Positions 33,199 to 40,876 of a DNA stretch of 40,876 nt are shown here, piece after piece (positions within the stretch are counted from its first letter, which is position 1; every line of letters begins with the position of its first letter). The DNA comes from an uncultured Gammaproteobacteria bacterium (GTDB lineage: Bacteria > Pseudomonadota > Gammaproteobacteria > Pseudomonadales > Halieaceae), in assembly GCA_902519405.1 (NCBI GenBank), contig CABYJX010000012.1, positions 1 through 40,876 of the forward strand. The letters run 5' to 3'. A model generated the notes under the pieces. It was not told where the DNA came from, made no database searches, and was given only the letters and a program-made list of their open reading frames with translations. The translations under genes were made by a program, and so were the position numbers.

Positions 33199-34200
33199 AT
33201 GGCTCAAAATACTGATTCAGTATCCAACCTTATTCCCGCTGTGAATGTCCTCAGCGGTCAGAAAATGGTGACTGAGAAAGGATTTCATGCCATTAAGGAT
33301 GGTATAAAGGCAGGGGTTATCCAAGAAAGTAATCTGACCAGGCCGGCTTGGTTGCGTGTAAACGCATCAACGAGCGAAAACTTTTCGATAGTAAGACAAG
33401 CCGTTAGAACCAATAGTTTAGTTACCGTGTGTGAAGAGGCAAAATGTCCTAATGTGGGAGAATGCTGGAGCGCAGGTACAGCCACTTTGATGCTCATGGG
33501 TGAGATATGTACGAGAGCATGCAAGTTTTGCGCTGTAAATACAGGAAATCCTAGCGGTTGGCTTGATAGTAGTGAACCTCAGAATGCTGCTAGGGCTGTT
33601 CAGCTTATGAAGCTAAAGTATGTTGTTTTAACCTCCGTAAACAGAGATGATCTAGATGATGGAGGTGCGTCACACTATGCGGCATGTGTGGCAGAGGTTA
33701 AGCGAGTTAATCCAGATACATCGATAGAGGCCCTTACTCCTGATTTCAAGGCTGTAGCGAAGGATGTCTACTCAGTTGTTGACTCTGGAATTGATGTATT
33801 TGCACAGAATCTCGAGACAGTTGAAAGATTGACTCATCCTGTGAGAGATCCTAGAGCAGGCTACGACCAAACTCTCAATGTTTTGAGACTTGCTAAGGAG
33901 AGAAATCCCGCGGTGCTAACTAAGACAAGTCTGATGTTAGGACTTGGAGAGTCCGATGAGGAGATTTATACTGCTATGCGGGATATTTACGATGCCCAGG
34001 TAGATATCCTCACCTTAGGACAGTACCTGCAACCTACCAAATACCATTATCCTATTGAGAGATACGTCTCGCCCAAAGAGTTTCTCCAATATAGAGAGTG
34101 GGGCCTTGACAAAGGCTTCAGGGAAGTTGTGTCAGGGCCTCTTGTCAGATCAAGTTATCGAGCAGAGAGAGCTCTACAGAAAAATAATGTTGGCTTGTGA
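33199..34200 (+). CDS. lipA: Lipoyl synthase
   Basis: A 333-residue radical-SAM enzyme that inserts two sulfurs into protein-bound octanoyl groups to make lipoyl cofactor. Both iron-sulfur motifs are complete: the auxiliary cluster C78-E-E-A-K-C83-P-N-V-G-E-C89 and the radical-SAM C104-T-R-A-C108-K-F-C111. The C-terminal RSSYRAE (Ser near 318-319) supplies the auxiliary-cluster ligand. The ATG at 33199 has TGGAG 10 bases upstream; an earlier ATG at 33181 would add 6 residues with a poorer site. No lipB lies beside it. The stop overlaps the start of the DUF1080 gene (GTGA), so the two are coupled. Confidence 0.97.
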   Translation: MAQNTDSVSNLIPAVNVLSGQKMVTEKGFHAIKDGIKAGVIQESNLTRPAWLRVNASTSENFSIVRQAVRTNSLVTVCEEAKCPNVGECWSAGTATLMLMGEICTRACKFCAVNTGNPSGWLDSSEPQNAARAVQLMKLKYVVLTSVNRDDLDDGGASHYAACVAEVKRVNPDTSIEALTPDFKAVAKDVYSVVDSGIDVFAQNLETVERLTHPVRDPRAGYDQTLNVLRLAKERNPAVLTKTSLMLGLGESDEEIYTAMRDIYDAQVDILTLGQYLQPTKYHYPIERYVSPKEFLQYREWGLDKGFREVVSGPLVRSSYRAERALQKNNVGL

Positions 34201-34958
34201 AAAACAAGACACCCCTATTTAAAATATTTGGCAGTGCAGCTATTTCAATTTCACTACTTATGAAGGGCTGCGCGAGTGATGTGGGTGTGAGACCCGAGGA
34301 ATGCGTTAACGAGCTTACCGCTAATGAATATAATGAGGGCTGGGAACTTTTGTTCGATGGTTTGTCACTTCGCCATTGGCGCAGTTTTGGTGAATCGGAG
34401 ACAAATTCAGGTTGGGGTATAGAGTCTGGCTGCCTGACCCGGCTCAGTTGGGGTGGAGACTTGATTACCAAAAAGGAATACAAAGATTTCGAGCTACGAT
34501 TAGACTGGAAAATTTCCGACGGAGGTAATAGCGGGATTTTTATTCGCGGAGATGAAGGAGGGAAGTCAATATCTCAGACAGCTCATGAAATGCAAGTTTT
34601 GGATAATTCTGGTCATTGGGATCGCCATGATCCAAAGCATAGAGCAGGGGCTTATTATGACATGATAGCGCCAGATCACGATACATCCAAGCCCGTGGGA
34701 TTTTGGAATAGTGTTTACATCATTGCTCATGAAGAGCACATAGAATTCTGGTTAAATGGAAAGAGAACAGCTAGCTTTGATCAGGGAAGTGATCATTGGA
34801 ACAGCTTATATCACAAAAGTAAATTTTCCAAGAGACCGCGTTATGGTTCTCTGTTATCTGGCTCGATCGGATTGCAAGATCACTGGGACAAAGTCTGGTA
34901 CCGAGCTTTGCGTATCAGAGTACTAGATAAGGGAATTTCGCCAATAGGGCCTCATTGA
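34197..34958 (+). CDS. DUF1080 (3-keto-disaccharide hydrolase-like) exported protein
   Basis: A 253-residue protein with a hydrophobic N-terminal segment ending at Cys25 (LLMKGCAS), suggesting a signal peptide or lipoprotein, though the lipobox has Lys and is poor. The mature part is a DUF1080 concanavalin-type beta-sandwich: [64 protein letters not shown], and [25 protein letters not shown]. Family members act on or bind sugars such as 3-keto-disaccharides. The GTG start overlaps the lipA stop; a sugar-related role cannot be confirmed. Confidence 0.88.
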   Translation: MKNKTPLFKIFGSAAISISLLMKGCASDVGVRPEECVNELTANEYNEGWELLFDGLSLRHWRSFGESETNSGWGIESGCLTRLSWGGDLITKKEYKDFELRLDWKISDGGNSGIFIRGDEGGKSISQTAHEMQVLDNSGHWDRHDPKHRAGAYYDMIAPDHDTSKPVGFWNSVYIIAHEEHIEFWLNGKRTASFDQGSDHWNSLYHKSKFSKRPRYGSLLSGSIGLQDHWDKVWYRALRIRVLDKGISPIGPH

Positions 34959-34976
34959 AGACAGCCTAACAATAGC

Positions 34977-35405
34977 TTATTTCTTTTTTCGAGTTAGTTT
35001 TACCGTGGAATGGCCGGTAGCGGTGAGGTTTCCTGAAATATCATGAAGCCTCCCCTCTAAAAATGCAGTCCTATAAGTCTCACTTATCACTTGACCCTGA
35101 GCTAAAATCTTCCCAGCATGGGTAGGTGCCATATAGCGAGTACTCATTTCCATGGTAGAGACTCCTAAAATTTGCTCTGATATTGCATATGCGGCATGAC
35201 TCATGGCTGCGTCTAGCATGGCGGCGATAAAGCCTCCTTGCACTATGTCTATGGAGTGGCAATATTCCTTACCAATAAAAAATTCATAGCTGCAGCTAGG
35301 AGGAGTTAAGGAAACACTTCCTACGCTGCCTCCTAAGAGCTTTATAAAATCAGGTTTATGTTTATTAAACTTAGCGACCAATTCAATTTCTGTATTTGAT
35401 GTCAT
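34977..35405 (-). CDS. PaaI-type hotdog thioesterase
   Basis: A 142-residue hotdog thioesterase. The catalytic helix segment SIDIVQGGFIAAMLDAAMSHAAY (about 50-72) contains the GG turn and the Asp of the family, with TMEMSTRYMAPTHAGKILAQGQVISETYRTAFLEGRLHD following. It is not closely similar to the thioesterase at 31706. It converges on the DUF1080 gene, 18 bp apart. Substrate unknown. Confidence 0.85.
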   Translation of the reverse strand: MTSNTEIELVAKFNKHKPDFIKLLGGSVGSVSLTPPSCSYEFFIGKEYCHSIDIVQGGFIAAMLDAAMSHAAYAISEQILGVSTMEMSTRYMAPTHAGKILAQGQVISETYRTAFLEGRLHDISGNLTATGHSTVKLTRKKK

Positions 35406-35461
35406 GAGAAACTTACTCTGAAAAAATTAATTTCAACTTTCTAATTGAGGTAGGCGATGAC

Positions 35462-36895
35462 TCAATTGAGTTCTAAATAGCGAGCCATGAATTTAAAGAT
35501 ATCTGATTGTTGCATATATGTGGGGAGGTCTTCCGAAACGGCGACCTTATTTCCAAAAACTGGCACATTTGCTCCAGTATGTTCCTCAGCTTCGAAGTTA
35601 CTAGTCGCATAATTGATGGCCAGAATACCACCCTCCTTTGTATAGATCCGGGCAAGCCTACCCGGAGTATATACTGGCACCGGGTACTCCGAAAATAGGC
35701 TTTTATCGGGCACTATTTGGGCAGCATGAGTATGATCGGATGTTACTAGAATCAAAGTATCGGGGTTTTCCTCTGCATAGTTTAGTGCAACTGCTACTGC
35801 ATCAATAAGCTGAGCTAATTCTCCAATAGAGCCACATGGCTTTCTCTCATGAGATTGCTTGTCAATAGATGCTGATTCGATCATTAGGAAAAATCCCTTA
35901 TGGTTGTCATAGGTTAATTGTTTTATAGCCAATTGCGATATTTCTTTCAGAGTAGGGGTATTTAAAAAATTTGAATTTTTTACACAAGTCATTGGTGCTG
36001 GTAAAGTGACTTCTCCAAAATAATTATTAATATGATTTAGGAAACTTTTTTTTGGTAATTCAGCAGAACGATCTTGTTCTCCTCTCAATTTAACTGGAAG
36101 GTGCTCCTCACTAAAAAGCCCTAATACTCGATCGCTGGGATAAAGCTGATTACTCTCTTCCCATGAATGAATCACGGTAAATCCACTCTCCAAGGCTTGT
36201 TGAAGAGAAGTTTTCTGGCTCATTTCGCTGGTTACAGTGAAGTATTGACGTCCTCCACCTAAAAGTATGTGCGTATTGGATTTAGCTAGCTGCTCTGATA
36301 TTGATCCAAGACCACCATTTATTTTCAAATCGTTAACGCAGCTTCCTAAGTTAATTCCATATTTAACGATATCGATCATTGCAGCAGGGCTTTCACAATA
36401 CCGACTGCTCACGTGTGTGGCGAATGATGCCGGCGTTGCATCTGTAATGCTTGAGGTGGTCACTATGCCTGTTCTATATCCTTTCGCATTGGCGAGTTCT
36501 ACTATAGTTGGGAGGTCTTCATCTTTTCCAGCGGACGTCGCGATACGACCTCGGCTTGTTATTTGACCAGTGGCTAAGGCTGTCGCCGTATTAGCTGAGT
36601 CTGCGACATATATGGGTCTGCCAGAAATCTCATCTACAGTAAGCACCTGAGCGACTGCTCGAAAAGGCATTTTATCAAGAAGTAACTTTCCACGAGATCC
36701 TACTAGGTAGTTTCTCGCTATAGTAACTTGGTGATCATCCATACCATCACCGATTACCAAGATGACAGATTTTGAAGACTCTGCTAACGAGTGGTTAACC
36801 AGCAGCCATATGGCCATAGTGACGGCTAGGTTAAAACCTAAGTAGAAATTTCTACAAACTGCCATTAATCGACGCCCTTTCTTCTTAGAGATCAT
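35462..36895 (-). CDS. Alkaline phosphatase (PhoA superfamily), exported
   Basis: A 477-residue alkaline phosphatase. An N-terminal signal/anchor (about residues 18-38) is followed by VILVIGDGMDDHQ, where Asp50 is a metal ligand, and by VADSANTATALATG with the phosphorylated Ser100. Further metal motifs are TSDHTHA and EEHTGANVPVF near the C-terminus. It frees phosphate from organic esters in the periplasm. A second start 30 bases inside (36865) has a better ribosome site and also gives a signal peptide. No clear Pho box was found before it. It is divergent from amtB, so the 382-bp gap may regulate both. Confidence 0.93.
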   Translation of the reverse strand: MISKKKGRRLMAVCRNFYLGFNLAVTMAIWLLVNHSLAESSKSVILVIGDGMDDHQVTIARNYLVGSRGKLLLDKMPFRAVAQVLTVDEISGRPIYVADSANTATALATGQITSRGRIATSAGKDEDLPTIVELANAKGYRTGIVTTSSITDATPASFATHVSSRYCESPAAMIDIVKYGINLGSCVNDLKINGGLGSISEQLAKSNTHILLGGGRQYFTVTSEMSQKTSLQQALESGFTVIHSWEESNQLYPSDRVLGLFSEEHLPVKLRGEQDRSAELPKKSFLNHINNYFGEVTLPAPMTCVKNSNFLNTPTLKEISQLAIKQLTYDNHKGFFLMIESASIDKQSHERKPCGSIGELAQLIDAVAVALNYAEENPDTLILVTSDHTHAAQIVPDKSLFSEYPVPVYTPGRLARIYTKEGGILAINYATSNFEAEEHTGANVPVFGNKVAVSEDLPTYMQQSDIFKFMARYLELN

Positions 36896-36962
36896 TATAA
36901 ATCACTTTTGCATGCAATTTAGCGATTTTTAGGGCAGCTATTGACCTAAAATAGTGCTAATT

Positions 36963-36979
36963 CGCACTAAAGTAGTGCG
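36963..36979. promoter_or_regulatory. NtrC-like binding site upstream of amtB
   Basis: CGCACTAAAGTAGTGCG is a perfect inverted repeat, GCACT-N5-AGTGC, matching the NtrC consensus TGCACY-N5-RGTGCA except for the two outermost bases. It is centred about 107 bp before the inferred start of the sigma-54 promoter at 37050-37066, a typical enhancer distance. A further AGTGC at 36953-36957 overlaps as an alternative half-site. Confidence 0.75.
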
Positions 36980-37049
36980 AACAAAGGGACCTTTTAACCG
37001 CGCTTCTTGATAACAACTGGAAAAACAGTTGTTTAAGAAATAGATACTA

Positions 37050-37066
37050 TTGGCATAAGAATTGCT
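37050..37066 (+). promoter_or_regulatory. Sigma-54 promoter of amtB
   Basis: TTGGCATAAGAATTGCT matches the sigma-54 consensus YTGGCACGRNNNTTGCW at every fixed position except two (CG to TA). The GG and GC dinucleotides have the required spacing. It would give a leader of about 200 bases before amtB and, with the NtrC-like site, predicts nitrogen-limitation control. Confidence 0.8.
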
Positions 37067-37115
37067 CACTCCTTGTTTAGTAAAATAAAAAAAGTCCTTA
37101 GAGAGCGTCTATCCG

Positions 37116-37154
37116 GCTGATAACAATAAAAATCCAGCTGATAAAAATAAAAAT
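37116..37154 (+). repeat. Imperfect tandem repeat in the amtB leader
   Basis: Two copies of an 18-base unit, GCTGATAACAATAAAAAT at 37116-37133 and the same with one C-to-A change at 37137-37154, with a period of 21 bases. They lie inside the predicted leader of amtB between promoter and start codon. Function unknown. Confidence 0.7.
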
Positions 37155-37277
37155 TTCGTTCAATTCTATCATTGGTTTGGTGAGTGAGATAAGGCGCCTA
37201 GTTTACTGTTAACGAATTTAGTTATCGAAAAAGCAGTTTAACTATCAGGGCTCAGATAAACTGTCACGGGGAATAGC

Positions 37278-38579
37278 ATGATTAAAAATATTGGTACTAT
37301 AACGGTAACACTTTTCGTCGCCAGCTCCTCTGCGCTCGCGCAGGATGCAAATGCTGCAGACACTTCTTGGATTTTAACTTCTACGGCACTCGTTCTACTT
37401 ATGACTATACCAGGCCTATCTCTATTTTATGCTGGGTTAGTTCGCGCGAAAAACGTACTTTCTGTCCTTATGCAATGTTTTGCATTAACATGTTTGATGT
37501 CCTTGGTTTGGTTCGCAGTGGGATATACGATTGCCTTCGGCAGTGAGGGAGTAGAGCAAGGACCGTTAATTGGGGATTTTGGAAACATATTTCTTCACTC
37601 CATAACTATTGATTCAGTAAATGGATCTATACCAGCGAGTTTATTCGCTATTTTCCAGATGACATTCGCCATCATCACTCCGGCGTTAATTGTAGGGGGA
37701 TTTGCGGAGCGCATGCGCTTTTCTGCGATGCTTAGTTTTTGTACGCTTTGGTTGGTATTAGTTTACGCACCGATCTGCCATTGGGTTTGGGGAGGAGGTT
37801 GGCTAGGCTCAATGGGTCTTCAGGATTTCGCTGGCGGGACGGTGGTGCATATTACTGCTGGTGTTGCAGCGGTAGTCGCAGCCATAGTGATAGGGCCAAG
37901 GACAGGTTTTTCGGTGTCGCCGATGCCACCACATAATTTGACAATGACAGTCACTGGTGCCGGTATGTTATGGGTAGGCTGGTTTGGTTTTAATGCGGGT
38001 TCTGCTGTAGCCGCAGATTCTAGCGCCGCCATGGCTATGCTTGTCACCCATCTTTCTGCCGCTTGTGGTTCCTTAGCGTGGATGACCATGGAATGGTTAC
38101 GGCACGGTAAACCATCAGTTTTAGGGATAGTAACCGGAATGGTCGCGGGGTTGGGAACCATAACTCCCGCATCTGGATCGGTAGGACCAGCTGGTGCTGT
38201 TGTTATAGGTTTAAGTGCGGGTGTAGTTTGCTATTTCGCTACTAATTTTATTAAGCAGAAATTGAAAATTGACGATAGTTTGGATGTCTTTCCGGTGCAT
38301 GGAGTTGGTGGCGCACTAGGGACGATATTGGCAGGGGTATTCTGCTCTAAGCAACTTGGTATCTTTAGTGGCAACGGATTCTCTGATGGGATTACCTCAA
38401 TTGGATCTCAAGTCTCGGTGCAGATGACAGGAGTTCTCGTCACAGTAATTTACACTGCGGTGATGAGTTTTATTTTGTTTAAAGTAGTTGATTCCATGGT
38501 TGGTTTGAGGGTAGCCGAGGACGACGAAACTCAGGGGCTTGATTTGGTGCTTCACAACGAGAGAGGTTACGATTTGTAA
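37278..38579 (+). CDS. amtB: Ammonium transporter
   Basis: A 433-residue Amt/Rh-family transporter with a cleavable signal peptide (near residue 21, ALA|QDANA) and 11 transmembrane helices. The FYAGLVRAKNVLSVLMQ stretch (about 51-67), the pore His of APICHWVWGGG and the second pore His of DVFPVHGVGGALGT are all in place. It imports ammonium under nitrogen limitation, consistent with its NtrC/sigma-54-type promoter. No glnK lies upstream or downstream in this window, which is unusual for amtB. GGGGA precedes the ATG. It converges on ppx with only 7 bp between. Confidence 0.95.
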   Translation: MIKNIGTITVTLFVASSSALAQDANAADTSWILTSTALVLLMTIPGLSLFYAGLVRAKNVLSVLMQCFALTCLMSLVWFAVGYTIAFGSEGVEQGPLIGDFGNIFLHSITIDSVNGSIPASLFAIFQMTFAIITPALIVGGFAERMRFSAMLSFCTLWLVLVYAPICHWVWGGGWLGSMGLQDFAGGTVVHITAGVAAVVAAIVIGPRTGFSVSPMPPHNLTMTVTGAGMLWVGWFGFNAGSAVAADSSAAMAMLVTHLSAACGSLAWMTMEWLRHGKPSVLGIVTGMVAGLGTITPASGSVGPAGAVVIGLSAGVVCYFATNFIKQKLKIDDSLDVFPVHGVGGALGTILAGVFCSKQLGIFSGNGFSDGITSIGSQVSVQMTGVLVTVIYTAVMSFILFKVVDSMVGLRVAEDDETQGLDLVLHNERGYDL

Positions 38580-38586
38580 TTAAAAG

Positions 38587-40026
38587 TTATTTTTGCTCAT
38601 TCGTTTCTAATATTATTCCAAGCTCGGCTAGCGCTCCCTTTTCACACTTTAGAGCTTGCCGAGTTAAAGAATGATCGTTTAGCCAGGTCTCTTGCACATT
38701 TATTACCAACCTAGACTTGTCTGCGACCAGCTCTAACTTCTTTTTGTCTGGTGAATCTTCAGTGTATTTGAGGAGCACGGAGATTCTTGTTAAAGCTATC
38801 ATTCTAGATAGTCGTAACCGCTCTTTTTTTGAAAAATCCTCTAGTGAAGTCTTTTTAAGCTTACCTCGGTGAGCATTTGATAGAAGCGACAATTTTTCCT
38901 GCTCACCCTGAGAAAAACCCGGTAGATCTGAATTTCTAAGTAGATATGAAGAATGCCTGTTGTAGTGCTTATGTGAGATAAGCATACCAATCTCGTGGGT
39001 AAGCGACGCCCATTTTAGGATATCTCTATCATCAGCCGTTAAGTTCCATGCCTCCTGTACATCATCGAAAAACCTTTGAGCAATTTCTGCAACCAAAAAA
39101 GCCTCTGCTTCGTTTACTCCATATCTCTTTATGATGCCGATTATAGTTCTCTCTCTTACGTCCTCATGACTTAACCTTCCGAGCAGATCGTAAACAACTC
39201 CTTCACGAAGTGCCCCTTTAGCAACCCGCATTGAAGTTATGTTCAAAGAGGAAAATATAGCTAGGGTAATGGCTGCACCAGGGACAATGACGTTTCGTCG
39301 ATTCTCATTCAATCCATCAATTGCGACTTCATCAAAAGACTTAAATAGAAGAATATATTCCTTTAGTCGATAGAGCACCTCAAGATTAATACCAGAATCT
39401 ATCCAGCCATTTACAATGGCAACTGCCTCTATGGATTGAAGTGTACCGGATGATCCAACACAATCTGCCCATCCATTTGCCAGGAAATTACTGGAAATGT
39501 GCGAAATTTCTAGAGCAGCCATATCGTAAGCATTTTGAAAAGCTTTCTTAGTTATCTTTCCTTCCGGAAAATATTTTTCAGCGAATGAAACACAGCCAAT
39601 CTGCAGACTCTCCAAGATACGGGGTTCAAATTTATTACCTATGATAAATTCAGTACTGCCCCCTCCTATATCAATAACCAATCGAGAACTAGAATCGTCA
39701 GCGAGTGAATGTGCTACTCCAAGATATACCAGCCGGGCCTCTTCTCGACCGTAAATTACCTCTATGGGAACTCCCAGAATATCTTGAGCGGGCTCCAGAA
39801 ATTCTTGCCGATTTTTTGCTTTACGAAGGGCATTAGTACCGACTGCACGAATATTAGTATTACTAATTCCAGTTAGCAATTCCGCGATACGGGAGATACA
39901 GTCTAACCCTTTCTTTATGGATGAGGCTGATAGTTTTCCATTGCGAAGGCCGGCTCCAAGCTGGACTTTTTCAGAGAAAACATCTACCGGACGAAGTTCT
40001 CCGTGATCAATTTTTGTAATTAACAC
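38587..40026 (-). CDS. ppx: Ppx/GppA exopolyphosphatase family protein (5' end uncertain)
   Basis: A Ppx/GppA phosphatase with an HD-type C-terminal half; the frame from GTG at 40026 gives 479 residues. Seen: GTNALRKAKNRQEF (about 62-75), VIDIGGGSTEFIIG (phosphate-binding loop, about 117-130), and SHKHYNRHSSYLL in the HD-like domain. The GTG at 40026 leaves out the first conserved motif: the frame continues upstream without a stop to 40113 and encodes VAIDIGSNSFHVLI, but has no ATG, GTG or TTG there. A GGAG at about 40096-40099 precedes an ATA and an ATC codon, so the true protein may start at about 40089-40092 (roughly 500 residues). Cleaves polyphosphate or pppGpp. Confidence 0.88.
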   Translation of the reverse strand: MLITKIDHGELRPVDVFSEKVQLGAGLRNGKLSASSIKKGLDCISRIAELLTGISNTNIRAVGTNALRKAKNRQEFLEPAQDILGVPIEVIYGREEARLVYLGVAHSLADDSSSRLVIDIGGGSTEFIIGNKFEPRILESLQIGCVSFAEKYFPEGKITKKAFQNAYDMAALEISHISSNFLANGWADCVGSSGTLQSIEAVAIVNGWIDSGINLEVLYRLKEYILLFKSFDEVAIDGLNENRRNVIVPGAAITLAIFSSLNITSMRVAKGALREGVVYDLLGRLSHEDVRERTIIGIIKRYGVNEAEAFLVAEIAQRFFDDVQEAWNLTADDRDILKWASLTHEIGMLISHKHYNRHSSYLLRNSDLPGFSQGEQEKLSLLSNAHRGKLKKTSLEDFSKKERLRLSRMIALTRISVLLKYTEDSPDKKKLELVADKSRLVINVQETWLNDHSLTRQALKCEKGALAELGIILETNEQK

Positions 40027-40181
40027 ATGGAAGGAATTACTACCTATATCAATGGCTACCAGATTGGGTTTGCTTTCAGCCTTTTTGATTATTTTCTCCA
40101 GCTTTCTATTAGGCTACTTTGAGGATGAGGTATCTAATAGCAAAATCTTTGTCCGTTATCCGACTAGAAGTATTATAACAT

Positions 40182-40799
40182 TTAGGCAAATAGTTCCACT
40201 ACTTGAAACGCTACGATGCCGGAAAAGATAGCGATTACCAAGCTGGCGATAAGAATTTTGGGTGTAGTTTTTTCAAGTTCAGCGTAAGGATTTTTGCTGC
40301 TGAATGTTCTAAATAATACAGGCCATTCGATTACCGCGCCGAGAACAAATGCGGAAAATGCGGAAGCCAAAACCGTTTTGTTATACTTCATACTAAATTC
40401 TGGCAACATCCCATTTAGAAGAAAGATGGTCAATAGGCCACCTACACTTCCAGCCACACTCATTATGTAGAACTGTGCGATGCTATTTTTAGCAAAATTC
40501 CATTCGAAAATAAATACTCCAAGTTTTCTAGGAATGGTGTATGTAGCACCTCCAAGTTTTGCACCAATTAAATGAGACCATTCGTGAAAGATGGCTGTGC
40601 TCGCTGTACCTAGAAAAATCGCAGAGAATATTGCTAAGCCGTGCTTAACTCCGCGCGTATCCAGATTAAGGAGATGTGTAGTCACAAAAAAGAGGAAGAA
40701 GGCTGAAGCAACGACCACAGCGTGTAGCGTCGCATGTTTTAATAGCCTCCAAAGTCGCTCCTCATGGTTTTCTAAGAAACTTTTATAAAATTGTTCCAT
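40182..40799 (-). CDS. M50-like membrane zinc metalloprotease
   Basis: A 205-residue multi-spanning membrane protein with an HExxH zinc motif, HEWSH (His72, Glu73, His76), at the end of a helix, as in site-2 protease (M50) relatives. About five hydrophobic segments are visible (near 25-40, 54-70, 110-128, 142-158 and 182-203). A third metal ligand cannot be identified with certainty, and the length is short for a full S2P. It is either a compact intramembrane protease or a related membrane protein; the substrate is unknown. It precedes the ppx gene on the same strand. Confidence 0.7.
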   Translation of the reverse strand: MEQFYKSFLENHEERLWRLLKHATLHAVVVASAFFLFFVTTHLLNLDTRGVKHGLAIFSAIFLGTASTAIFHEWSHLIGAKLGGATYTIPRKLGVFIFEWNFAKNSIAQFYIMSVAGSVGGLLTIFLLNGMLPEFSMKYNKTVLASAFSAFVLGAVIEWPVLFRTFSSKNPYAELEKTTPKILIASLVIAIFSGIVAFQVVELFA

Positions 40800-40876
40800 T
40801 AGACCGGTCAGCTATTTAATTGCTGTAGGTTACGACATTTAGGATGCATCGGATTGCTTTCTCATTAAATCAGCCA

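Noticed and set aside
37257-37266. CTGTCAC near the amtB start as a Pho box half-site for the phosphatase.
   Set aside because: A Pho box needs two CTGTCAT-like halves spaced 11 bases apart; only one partial match is present.

Overview
The window reads as chromosomal DNA of a heterotrophic, probably marine, gammaproteobacterium of fairly low GC content (judged by eye). The clues are a FabY-type ketoacyl synthase, a YbfF-type esterase, a DUF3301 protein, a HupE/UreJ-like protein beside a PpiC-like protein, a RibB with a degenerate GTP-cyclohydrolase tail, and housekeeping lipA, amtB and Ppx/GppA genes. No IS element, phage gene, CRISPR array or rRNA was seen. No recognisable DNA-binding transcription factor was found in the whole window.

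Region 1 (1-13 kb) is a mosaic of short, often divergent units of accessory metabolism. It holds an LLM-class oxidoreductase with a VOC protein, three small membrane proteins, a LysE exporter, an exported protein of unknown role, a DUF385 (deazaflavin-type) reductase with a SnoaL-like protein, an SDR, an amidohydrolase, a CoA ligase, a two-domain extradiol dioxygenase and a gamma-glutamyltransferase. A 527-bp gap at 9.7-10.2 kb may hold decayed coding sequence.

Region 2 (13.0-20.5 kb) is the most interesting part: eight co-oriented genes encoding a crotonase, two DUF35 (OB-fold) proteins, two thiolase-fold proteins, an acyl-CoA synthetase and two more crotonases. Both thiolase-fold proteins lack the normal catalytic Cys/His residues, and one DUF35 protein lacks its zinc cysteines. 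The layout resembles the Ltp2-DUF35 aldolases that shorten sterol side chains. A CoA-dependent pathway for an unusual (branched, cyclic or steroid-like) carboxylic acid, ending in retro-aldol cleavage, is the best inference; the substrate cannot be read from the sequence.

Region 3 (20.5-30 kb) is lipid-centred: a minus-strand pair (canonical acetyl-CoA acetyltransferase and RibB-like), then a plus-strand run of FabY-like synthase, SnoaL-like protein, FkbM methyltransferase, YdjA-like nitroreductase, a dienoyl-CoA isomerase with a complete Asp/Glu/Asp triad, a PpiC-like protein and a HupE/UreJ-like membrane protein. A nested hairpin lies in the intergenic region upstream of fabY.

Region 4 (30-41 kb) is housekeeping: a lipoprotein, YbfF esterase, PaaI thioesterase, DUF3301 protein, tRNA-Val and tRNA-Asp behind a near-consensus sigma-70 promoter, lipA, a DUF1080 protein, a second thioesterase, alkaline phosphatase, amtB with a readable NtrC-like site and sigma-54 promoter, Ppx/GppA and an M50-like membrane metalloprotease. 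The 520-bp gap before the tRNAs carries several DnaA-box matches. The Ppx/GppA frame runs upstream past its last standard start codon, so its conserved N-terminal motif would need a non-standard start or reflects a sequence problem.
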